A stretch of 6,418 bases of DNA from an uncultured Candidatus Nemicrothrix sp. (GTDB taxonomy: Bacteria > Actinomycetota > Acidimicrobiia > Acidimicrobiales > Acidimicrobilacustridaceae), in contig CAIKHC010000095.1 in NCBI GenBank assembly GCA_903827085.1, positions 1 through 6,418 of the forward strand, in the 5' to 3' direction. Shown one piece after another: positions 1 to 4,883 of this stretch (the stretch's first letter is position 1; every line of letters starts with the position of its first letter). The translations under genes were made by a program, and so were the position numbers. Under the pieces are notes generated by a model. That model was not told the DNA's origin. It did not search any database and was given only the letters and a program-made list of their open reading frames with translations.

Positions 1-1
1 G

Positions 2-607
2 ACCAACGCGCTCGGCCTCGGCGGCTTTGAGATCGTCACCGAAGAAGATGAGTTCCTTCGCCTTCTGCATGCCGATGAGGCGGGGGAGCATGTACGCGCC
101 GCCACCGTCTGGGGTAATGCCGCGACGTACGAACACTTCGATGAACTTGGCGTTGTCGGCGGCGATCACAAGGTCGGAAGCGAATGCGATGTGAGCGCCG
201 ATGCCGGCTGCCGTTCCGTTGACTGCGCAAATGACTGGCTTTTCGCAATCCATGATGGATGCAATGAGACGCTGAGCGCCGCGCTTGATGTTTCGGCCAA
301 CATCGCCGAGCACCTTGGCAGGAGCATCGGCCGGGCCGGGGTTCACCGGGATGGTCGAGACGCGAAGGTCGGCGCCGGTGCAGAAATGACGCTCGCCAGA
401 TGCGGTGATGATGATGCAACGAATGTTGAGGTCGTTCGACGCGCCTTCCATAAGCGAAATGGTGAGGTTGCGCTGATCGGGGGTGATGGCATTGGCCGCA
501 TCGGGGCGATTGAGGGTGAGCGTGGCCACGCCGTTGTCGGAGATCTCGAACAGGATGTCGGTGCCGAGAATGCCGTTGGGATCGTTTGCGTAGGTCGGTG
601 CTGTCAT
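2..607 (-). CDS. Enoyl-CoA hydratase/isomerase family protein (crotonase fold), 3' end cut by window
   Basis: The 202 visible residues start at ATG 607; the C-terminus lies beyond the left edge. Crotonase-fold proteins act on acyl-CoA thioesters using a CoA-binding oxyanion hole. Seen here: the first oxyanion-hole segment with GADL (residues 78-81), then AVNGTAAGIGAH (128-139), and the segment FVRRGITPDGGG (159-170) followed by LPRLIG. The two glutamates of classical enoyl-CoA hydratase (rat Glu144 and Glu164) align with His139 and Phe159, while an Asp sits at 167 in a PDGGG motif. That arrangement resembles PaaG-type isomerases and many actinobacterial EchA proteins, so isomerase or another crotonase activity is as likely as hydration. 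The gene is divergent from the SDR at 665, with 57 bp between them. No Shine-Dalgarno precedes the ATG; TAGAAA lies 6 nt upstream. Family assignment is firm, exact reaction is not. Confidence 0.93.
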   Translation of the reverse strand, partial: MTAPTYANDPNGILGTDILFEISDNGVATLTLNRPDAANAITPDQRNLTISLMEGASNDLNIRCIIITASGERHFCTGADLRVSTIPVNPGPADAPAKVLGDVGRNIKRGAQRLIASIMDCEKPVICAVNGTAAGIGAHIAFASDLVIAADNAKFIEVFVRRGITPDGGGAYMLPRLIGMQKAKELIFFGDDLKAAEAERVG

Positions 608-613
608 AAGGAG

Positions 614-619
614 TTTCTA
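614..619 (-). promoter_or_regulatory. Weak candidate -10 box (TAGAAA) for the crotonase gene
   Basis: On the minus strand TAGAAA ends 6 nt before the ATG at 607, the same spacing seen for the stronger TAnnnT boxes elsewhere in the window. The last position is A rather than the conserved T, and no -35 match was found, so this is tentative. Confidence 0.3.
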
Positions 620-652
620 CCATTCCGCACCCTCGCATCCTGCCTGTCCGGT

Positions 653-658
653 TAGGTT
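653..658 (+). promoter_or_regulatory. Candidate -10 box (TAGGTT) giving a leaderless mRNA
   Basis: TAGGTT fits the actinobacterial -10 consensus TAnnnT and ends 6 nt before the ATG at 665, so transcription would begin at or next to the A of the start codon. No Shine-Dalgarno lies between. No convincing -35 hexamer is visible. Confidence 0.55.
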
Positions 659-664
659 CGGGCC

Positions 665-1453
665 ATGGACTCGCAGAAATTCGACGCATTGTTTGATCTC
701 ACCGGCCGCACCGCCATTGTCACCGGCGGAACTCGGGGTATTGGCCGGGCTATTGCCGAAGGCCTTATTTGTGCAGGTGCCAATGTCGTGGTCGCGAGCC
801 GGAAGGTCGATGCCTGCGAAGAAACCGAAAAGCATCTGAATGTGTTGGCCGCTGGCGCAGCCCGGGGTGGTCGGGCGCTTGGCGTCCCAACGCATATGGG
901 CGATATCGACGCGCTGAACGGGTTGGTCGGCGCAACGGTGGCCAAGTTCGGCGGCGTCGACATCATCGTGAACAACGCAGCAACTGGTTTGGCCATGCCG
1001 ATCGGCGAGTTCACTCCCGAGGCGTGGGACAAGCAGTTCGAAGTCAATCTTCGTGGACCCATGTTCCTGATTCAAGCGGCGCTTCCATATCTCGAACAAA
1101 GTGAACACGCGTCAGTTATCAATGTGATTAGTGCCGGCGCGTTCCTGGCTGGTCCGCAGGTGTCGATGTACGCAGCAGCGAAAGCCGCGCTCATGTCGTT
1201 CACCCGTTCGTTCGCCAGTGGTCTGGCGAAGAAGAACATTCGCGTCAACGCCCTTGCTCCCGGCACCGTCGATACCGACATGGTTCGAGCCAACTCTCCC
1301 GAAGCTCAGGCCTCGATGGCGGCGGCCTCGCCGATGAAGCGCGCGGCTCATGCCGACGAAATGGTGGGTCCGGCGTTGTTACTGGCCTCCGATGCTGGCA
1401 GTTTCATCACCGGTCAGGTCATCCTCGCCGACGGCGGCATGGTTCCGCACTGA
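665..1453 (+). CDS. Short-chain dehydrogenase/reductase (classical SDR), NADP-type site
   Basis: This is a 262-residue protein of normal length for a classical SDR, a family of NAD(P)-dependent oxidoreductases that interconvert alcohols and ketones. Visible motifs in order: cofactor loop TGGTRGIG (20-27), ASRK at the end of the second strand (44-47; the basic residues favour NADP), NNAA (103-106), Asn128, Ser156, Tyr169 and Lys173 in YAAAK, and VNALAPG (194-200). The Asn-Ser-Tyr-Lys tetrad is therefore complete and the enzyme should be active. The ATG at 665 is chosen because the residues before the glycine loop are typical and TAGGTT is correctly placed for a leaderless start. It is divergent from a crotonase gene, which suggests oxidation or reduction of a hydroxyacyl or ketoacyl intermediate, but the substrate cannot be read from sequence. 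Confidence 0.95.
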   Translation: MDSQKFDALFDLTGRTAIVTGGTRGIGRAIAEGLICAGANVVVASRKVDACEETEKHLNVLAAGAARGGRALGVPTHMGDIDALNGLVGATVAKFGGVDIIVNNAATGLAMPIGEFTPEAWDKQFEVNLRGPMFLIQAALPYLEQSEHASVINVISAGAFLAGPQVSMYAAAKAALMSFTRSFASGLAKKNIRVNALAPGTVDTDMVRANSPEAQASMAAASPMKRAAHADEMVGPALLLASDAGSFITGQVILADGGMVPH

Positions 1454-1455
1454 TC

Positions 1456-1461
1456 TAGGGT
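1456..1461 (+). promoter_or_regulatory. Candidate -10 box (TAGGGT) for the FmdB-type gene
   Basis: TAGGGT begins 3 bp after the SDR stop codon and ends 6 nt before ATG 1468. It supports a separate leaderless start for the small zinc-ribbon gene in addition to any read-through from the SDR. Any -35 would lie inside the SDR's 3' end; no clear match was seen. Confidence 0.5.
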
Positions 1462-1467
1462 TTGCTC

Positions 1468-1698
1468 ATGCCGCTGTATGACTACAAGTGCCCCGAGTGC
1501 GACACCACCTTTGAAGCTCGTCGCTCAATGGCCGAAGCGTCAGACCCCGTTGATTGTCCAAATGGGCACGCCGGGTCGCGTCGTCTGCTGAGCGTGTTTG
1601 CAACGGTTGGCGGTTCTTCGAGTTCGTCAGCGCCTGCGCCCGCACCGATGCCGCGTGCTGGTGGTCACGGTTGTGGCGGCGGGATGTGCGGCTGTTAG
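1468..1698 (+). CDS. FmdB-family zinc-ribbon protein with Cys-rich tail
   Basis: This is a 76-residue protein beginning MPLYDYKCPEC, the standard opening of FmdB/CxxC_CxxC_SSSS putative regulatory proteins. Metal ligands visible: Cys8 and Cys11 form the first knuckle. The second is CPNGH (Cys30 to His34), a Cys-His variant of the usual CxxC that I recall from actinobacterial members. LLSVFATVGG follows at 40-49, then a Ser/Ala/Pro-rich linker (50-63) and a tail HGCGGGMCGC (67-76) with three Cys and one His that could bind a second metal. The family is widespread and small, and its role is poorly defined; a nucleic-acid or regulatory role is only inferred. ATG 1468 is preferred over TTG 1462 because it gives the canonical N-terminus and fits the upstream TAGGGT. 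The gene lies 14 bp after the SDR stop. Confidence 0.9.
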   Translation: MPLYDYKCPECDTTFEARRSMAEASDPVDCPNGHAGSRRLLSVFATVGGSSSSSAPAPAPMPRAGGHGCGGGMCGC

Positions 1699-1709
1699 TT
1701 CCGGCCGCG
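1687..1709. terminator. Possible hairpin between convergent genes
   Basis: The FmdB-type gene (+) and the Nudix gene (-) converge here. Positions 1687-1694 can pair with 1702-1709 in RNA of the plus strand: an 8-bp stem with two G-U pairs and a 7-nt loop holding the FmdB stop codon. No U-tract follows on either strand, so it is not a textbook intrinsic terminator. Confidence 0.3.
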
Positions 1710-1714
1710 GCGCG

Positions 1715-2467
1715 TTACACGTCGCGTTCGTAGATCCAATCGCCTTCGCCCATGAGCAAGCGATTTCGCGTGCCTGGCACAGATGCATCGCCAACCGCAT
1801 AACCCGCATCACCCGCATACAACGCAATGTTGTAGCCGTCTTTGCGAGTGAACTTCGTGACAAAGAATTCCGGTGAGTTGTCGCGGTAATGCGCGAGAGC
1901 CTCGGTTGCCGTTGCAAATGATGCGAGCAACGCAAGGGTGATGAACGTGGGCGGAATGAGTTCGATTTCGCCTTCGTTGCGCTGGCGCATTGCATCGGCT
2001 GGGCGCATCCATGCGAGCTCGTGAATCTCGCCGCCGTCGGCAGTGAGCGTTTCGGTAGGTGCAGGGCCCATGAAGAAATAGGTCGAGAAACGCTTGGGTG
2101 CTTCGAGCGGGGGAGTCCAGTGCGACATGAACACGAGATCGTCAGCGTTGATGAGTGCATCGGCTTCTTCGGCCGCTTCGCGCACGCATGCCCGGCGAGC
2201 AACATCGAGAAAGTCCTCGTGCGATTCATCGAAATGTTCGCCAGCGAATTCGGTGCCGTGGTCTTCGGCGTCGATGCGTCCGCCGGGGAACACCCACGCG
2301 CCGCCGGCGAAATAGATCTTGGAATTGCGTCGGGCAAGAAGAACTTCGGTTCCCTCTGTGCTGTCGGCGGCGTCACGAATGAGAACAACAGTGGCGGCAG
2401 CGATGGCAACTTGTTCAACCTCGGGCTTTGTCCAGTCCTCTGGTCGATTGCTTTTTGCTTCGTCCAT
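1715..2467 (-). CDS. Nudix hydrolase with expanded Nudix box, NUDT19-like (probable CoA/acyl-CoA diphosphatase)
   Basis: This is a 250-residue protein. Nudix enzymes cleave nucleoside diphosphates linked to another group, using a Mg-binding REXXEE helix. Here VFPGG (59-63) is separated from REAAEEA (96-102) by about 32 residues instead of the usual 13, an insertion of roughly 19. The same layout occurs in NUDT19/RP2-type proteins, which hydrolyse CoA and acyl-CoA. The segment HWTPPLEAPKRFSTYFF (116-132) also fits that group, which has W-TP then RF-T-F. The metal-binding Glu residues (97, 100, 101) are present; the Gly that normally follows EEx is Asp103. The start ATG overlaps the TAA of the upstream MBL-fold gene as TAATG, so translation is probably coupled. 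With fatty-acyl-CoA genes on both sides, a CoA-pool or acyl-CoA clean-up role is a reasonable inference; another nucleotide substrate is possible. Confidence 0.88.
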   Translation of the reverse strand: MDEAKSNRPEDWTKPEVEQVAIAAATVVLIRDAADSTEGTEVLLARRNSKIYFAGGAWVFPGGRIDAEDHGTEFAGEHFDESHEDFLDVARRACVREAAEEADALINADDLVFMSHWTPPLEAPKRFSTYFFMGPAPTETLTADGGEIHELAWMRPADAMRQRNEGEIELIPPTFITLALLASFATATEALAHYRDNSPEFFVTKFTRKDGYNIALYAGDAGYAVGDASVPGTRNRLLMGEGDWIYERDV

Positions 2468-3360
2468 TAGTCGCCCCCCATGCCCAACCGTTCAAGCATC
2501 GTACGGGGAACGCCGTGGTCGTCGTTTGCCAAGCGAGCGGCGCGTTCCACATTCACTGCATCGAGATCGCGCCCCGACCATTCATCCCAAGGGCCGGCCG
2601 GAATGCGTGAGGGATCGTCGCCAGCGTCATCGCACGCGTAGAGATAGGCCTGCAGGAGGTGCAGGTGTCGTGGCGCGCCGATTGGTCCTTGACCCGGCAC
2701 GATCACGGTCGCCTGATCGGCCAGTTCGCCGAGGGTGTCGGCCCATACCGCCGGGTTGCCGTCCCATGCGTTTGGTGTCGTGCCAATCGTTGCGAATGCA
2801 CCGGCGAACATCACGCCCGCCGATGGCACGAGCACCACAAGATTCTCTGATTGCTGACCGCTCACGGGCAGAGCCAGCACAACGGGGGTGAGCCAAGCCG
2901 CAGCATCGACAACATGCGAGACGGGTCGTGTTGAGAACGGAACCTCGGCGGTTCGGGGATTGGTGTCGTAATCGTGAGCCCACGCAGGTGAGAGTCGTTT
3001 GTACGCCTCGATGGGGGCGGGCTGATCGAGCAGCACATTGGTTTGGGTGCGGCCATAACGAGCAGCCATCCAAAACACCGCCGAACCGCCAACGGAATCG
3101 AGATGACTACTTGTATAGACAACGCGCTTGATGGGCAGGCCGAAGCGGTCGGCAATTTCGTTGTTCACCGCGCGGGCGGCCGAAGGGGCCAAGAGCGTGT
3201 CGATCACGGTGATGCCGTCGTCTTCAATGACGACGCCAGCGTTGCCGGTGCCATTTCCGATCCAGGCCCACACATTTGGGGCGATGGGTTGCAGGCTTCC
3301 GCAGTCGGCCGCGACCGGACCGATATCGGGGGTCGGGGGCATTGGTCCGAGATCGGTCAT
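2467..3360 (-). CDS. Metallo-beta-lactamase-fold protein with degenerate metal site
   Basis: This is a 297-residue protein. The MBL fold is visible from the early strand-turn GNAGVVIEDDGITVIDT (39-55), the helix/loop VVYTSSHLDSVGG (80-92), the later FAG turn (185-187) and VPGQGP (221-226). In active family members the loop is THxHxDHxGG. Here it is TSSHLDSVGG: the first and third His are Ser84 and Ser89, and only His86 and Asp88 remain. The GH of the next motif is Gly168-Gln169, the FxGD Asp is Ala188, and the PGHGP His is Gln224. At most two of the usual ligands survive, so a dinuclear zinc hydrolase of the normal type is unlikely. It may be a binding or scaffold protein, or use unusual chemistry. 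It is first in a two-gene unit with the Nudix gene, sharing TAATG. TACGCT lies 7 nt before the ATG; no Shine-Dalgarno is present. Confidence 0.85.
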   Translation of the reverse strand: MTDLGPMPPTPDIGPVAADCGSLQPIAPNVWAWIGNGTGNAGVVIEDDGITVIDTLLAPSAARAVNNEIADRFGLPIKRVVYTSSHLDSVGGSAVFWMAARYGRTQTNVLLDQPAPIEAYKRLSPAWAHDYDTNPRTAEVPFSTRPVSHVVDAAAWLTPVVLALPVSGQQSENLVVLVPSAGVMFAGAFATIGTTPNAWDGNPAVWADTLGELADQATVIVPGQGPIGAPRHLHLLQAYLYACDDAGDDPSRIPAGPWDEWSGRDLDAVNVERAARLANDDHGVPRTMLERLGMGGD

Positions 3361-3367
3361 GGGCCTG

Positions 3368-3373
3368 AGCGTA
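3368..3373 (-). promoter_or_regulatory. Candidate -10 box (TACGCT) for the MBL-fold/Nudix unit
   Basis: On the minus strand TACGCT ends 7 nt before ATG 3360, giving a leaderless or nearly leaderless mRNA. It sits back to back with the plus-strand box at 3380-3385, 6 bp away. Confidence 0.5.
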
Positions 3374-3379
3374 GGGGGC

Positions 3380-3385
3380 TATCGT
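3380..3385 (+). promoter_or_regulatory. Candidate -10 box (TATCGT) for the small membrane-protein gene
   Basis: TATCGT fits TAnnnT and ends 6 nt before GTG 3392. This spacing is one reason for choosing the GTG as the start. A -35 would fall over the start codon of the divergent MBL-fold gene; no clear match was seen. Confidence 0.5.
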
Positions 3386-3391
3386 CTCGCC

Positions 3392-3613
3392 GTGGCCAAC
3401 CACAAGAAGACTCAAAAGCCCCGTAAACCGCAGCACCACCTTCCCAAGGTCGGTACTCCGCAGAATGACGCCTATCGGCTCAAGCGCAGCCGCGAGGATG
3501 TTCTCGATTTCGGGCTTATGCACCCAGGCAATGGTCTGCTTACAAAAATCATCGGTGTGCTTGCCGTGATCTTTGTTGTGGCCATGCTGGTGGCGTTCAT
3601 TTTCCTGACCTAA
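3392..3613 (+). CDS. Small tail-anchored membrane protein, function unknown
   Basis: This is a 73-residue protein from GTG 3392. Residues 1-35 are hydrophilic and strongly basic (many Lys, Arg and His, no acidic residue before Asp26). A short mixed segment follows, then a single hydrophobic span at about 50-72 that runs to the last residue. This predicts a C-terminal tail anchor with the basic part in the cytoplasm, where it could touch nucleic acid, acidic lipid or a partner protein. I do not recognise a family. The codon pattern looks coding. GTG is preferred because TATCGT is correctly spaced for a leaderless start; an in-frame ATG at 3359 would add 11 residues but overlaps the ATG of the divergent gene. 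The gene is convergent with the SDR ending at 3627, 13 bp away. Confidence 0.75.
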   Translation: MANHKKTQKPRKPQHHLPKVGTPQNDAYRLKRSREDVLDFGLMHPGNGLLTKIIGVLAVIFVVAMLVAFIFLT

Positions 3614-3630
3614 GTCAGGCGAAGACTTAG
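3604..3630. terminator. Two overlapping, mutually exclusive hairpins at a convergent junction
   Basis: CCTGAC (3604-3609) pairs with GTCAGG (3614-3619) around a CTAA loop. CTAAGTC (3610-3616) pairs with GACTTAG (3624-3630) around a 7-nt loop. Both arms of the second stem contain a stop codon, one for each converging gene. The stems share GTC (3614-3616), so only one can form at a time. A bidirectional transcription end is the simplest reading, although neither strand has a following U-tract. Confidence 0.4.
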
Positions 3631-4388
3631 AGCAGCAGTCCGCCGTCGACGGGAATGACCGCGCCGGTGATGTACGCGCCTGCCTTCGACGACAAGAAGA
3701 TTGCGGTGCCGGCCATATCGGATGGTTCGCCGATTCGATGCAGCGGAACCGATGCCTTGATGGAATCGCCAAAGTTTTCCAGTGTGGCCGCCATCATTTT
3801 CGATTCGAACGGCCCGGGCGCAATCGCATTCACAGTGATGTGTTCGCCGGCAAGACGCTTCGCGAGAACTCGTGTGAGTTGATGTACCGCAGCTTTGGAA
3901 GCGGAGTACGAATAGGTCTCGAGTGTGGGCACATGAATGCCGTCGACCGAGCCGATATTGATGACGCGTGCCGGGTCGGGCGCCGATGCGCCAGCAATGA
4001 GTTCAGCGTGCAAGAAGCGTGTGAGTTGGAACACGCCCTTCACGTTGATGTCGAGAACTTTGTCCCATGCCGCATCGTCGAAGTCGTCGAACGGAGCGCC
4101 CCAGGTTGCGCCCGCGTTATTCACAAGAATGTTGAGCGATCCGTCGCACCATTCGCCAACCGCACGAGCGAGGCGAAGGCATTCGGCTTCAGTCGAGAGG
4201 TCGGCAGGAAACGAAACGCAGTTGGGGCCGAGTTCGGCGGCGACGGCATCGCAGACGTCGGCTTTGCGCGATGAGATCGCAACTTTCGCGCCAGCTTCGA
4301 TGAAACCGCTGGCGATCATGAGGCCGATACCGCGGCTACCGCCGGTGACGAGTGCGGTCTTGCCAGAAATATCAAAGAGGTCGCTCAT
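3627..4388 (-). CDS. Short-chain dehydrogenase/reductase (classical SDR, RhlG-like group)
   Basis: This is a 253-residue protein from ATG 4388. Motifs in order: TGGSRGIG (15-22), SSRK (39-42; basic, favours NADP), NNAGA (90-94), Asn115, Ser147 in NIGSVDG, Tyr161 and Lys165 in YSASK, and VNAIAPGPFESKMMA (186-200). The catalytic tetrad is complete. The stretches NNAGATWGAPF, ETYSYSASKAAVH and APGPFESKMMA match what I recall of SDRs often labelled rhamnolipid-type 3-oxoacyl reductase, a name that rarely reflects the true substrate. An in-frame TTG at 4403 would add five residues and overlap the upstream stop as TTGA; ATG is preferred as the commoner codon. It is the last gene of the isomerase/SnoaL/SDR unit, 11 bp after the SnoaL stop. 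It probably reduces or oxidises a keto or hydroxy acyl intermediate. Confidence 0.94.
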   Translation of the reverse strand: MSDLFDISGKTALVTGGSRGIGLMIASGFIEAGAKVAISSRKADVCDAVAAELGPNCVSFPADLSTEAECLRLARAVGEWCDGSLNILVNNAGATWGAPFDDFDDAAWDKVLDINVKGVFQLTRFLHAELIAGASAPDPARVINIGSVDGIHVPTLETYSYSASKAAVHQLTRVLAKRLAGEHITVNAIAPGPFESKMMAATLENFGDSIKASVPLHRIGEPSDMAGTAIFLSSKAGAYITGAVIPVDGGLLL

Positions 4389-4399
4389 GCCGAAGTCAC

Positions 4400-4855
4400 T
4401 CAATCCTTCGGGGGGACGACATCTATGAGCAGATGCTTTGAAAGATCGCCATAGAGCGTGGGTCGCATTCGACGCTCAACGAACCGCCATTTGCCGTCGA
4501 CCTGTTCGAACGCATCGGTGTATGAACCGGTGATGATCGGTTGCAAAGGGATTTCATCGGTCTGCTGAAACACCGTGAACCGAGAACGACAGATTGCGGT
4601 CTTCTCATCGTCGGCGATCTCAATCAATGGGTTCGTGGTGACGTGATGCGATCGCGGCGTTCCGTCTTCGTACTTGCGCGTTGACGCGACGTACATGGCA
4701 GTAACGGCTTGGGCGCCGACAACCATGGGTGTCCCGTCGGCGTCTGCGATGGCACCATGCGCGAACAACGCGCCGATTGCTTCGTAGTCGCCAGCGTCTA
4801 TTGCTTCGGCGTAGGTATAGAGAAGGTTTTCGATTGCACCGCGATGATCAGCCAT
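4400..4855 (-). CDS. SnoaL/NTF2-fold protein (nuclear transport factor 2-like)
   Basis: This is a 151-residue protein from ATG 4855. The SnoaL-like NTF2 fold is shown by an N-terminal helix IENLLYTYAEAIDAGDYEAI (8-27) ending in LF, a central HHVTTNPLIEI (70-80), an alternating strand region ICRSRFTVFQQ (88-98), and the final GKWRFVERRM (121-130). Relatives include scytalone dehydratase-like and LinA-type dehydratases, ketosteroid isomerase-like proteins and ring-hydroxylase beta subunits. By my alignment, Asp20 and His71 correspond to the Asp25-His73 dyad of LinA, so a dehydratase or isomerase role is possible. An upstream in-frame extension to 5083 was rejected because it runs antiparallel-frame through the neighbouring isomerase gene without family support. 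The gene is between an enoyl-CoA isomerase-like gene (28 bp upstream) and an SDR (11 bp downstream), so it likely acts on a CoA or alcohol intermediate of the same route. Confidence 0.88.
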   Translation of the reverse strand: MADHRGAIENLLYTYAEAIDAGDYEAIGALFAHGAIADADGTPMVVGAQAVTAMYVASTRKYEDGTPRSHHVTTNPLIEIADDEKTAICRSRFTVFQQTDEIPLQPIITGSYTDAFEQVDGKWRFVERRMRPTLYGDLSKHLLIDVVPPKD

Positions 4856-4863
4856 AGGCCGAG

Positions 4864-4869
4864 ACGCTA
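4864..4869 (-). promoter_or_regulatory. Possible internal -10 box (TAGCGT) before the SnoaL-fold gene
   Basis: TAGCGT lies in the 28-bp gap after the isomerase stop and ends 8 nt before ATG 4855. It could give a short, nearly leaderless transcript of the SnoaL and SDR genes in addition to read-through from the isomerase gene. Spacing is 2 nt longer than at the best examples in the window. Confidence 0.35.
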
Positions 4870-4883
4870 GTTGGATTCGTTCC

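Noticed and set aside
608..613. AAGGAG, a perfect Shine-Dalgarno-like hexamer on the plus strand
   Set aside because: It lies 51 nt before the SDR start and follows no start codon in range; on the minus strand it is CTCCTT, so it serves neither gene.
191..655. Plus-strand open frame of 154 codons antisense to the crotonase gene
   Set aside because: It mirrors the real gene's codon pattern and has no recognisable domain or promoter.
36..689. Long minus-strand open frame of 217 codons overlapping the crotonase gene
   Set aside because: It runs in another frame of a convincing crotonase, is Arg/His-rich and repetitive in the way GC-rich shadow frames are, and shows no family motif.
2467..3360. 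Acyl-homoserine-lactone lactonase, beta-lactamase or glyoxalase II label for the MBL-fold gene
   Set aside because: These enzymes need the HxHxDH motif and later His/Asp ligands, most of which are absent here.
3128..3391. Longer version of the small membrane protein starting inside the MBL-fold gene, or at ATG 3359
   Set aside because: The extra residues overlap the opposite gene antisense and lack domain character; ATG 3359 overlaps the divergent ATG and leaves the TATCGT box inside the coding region.
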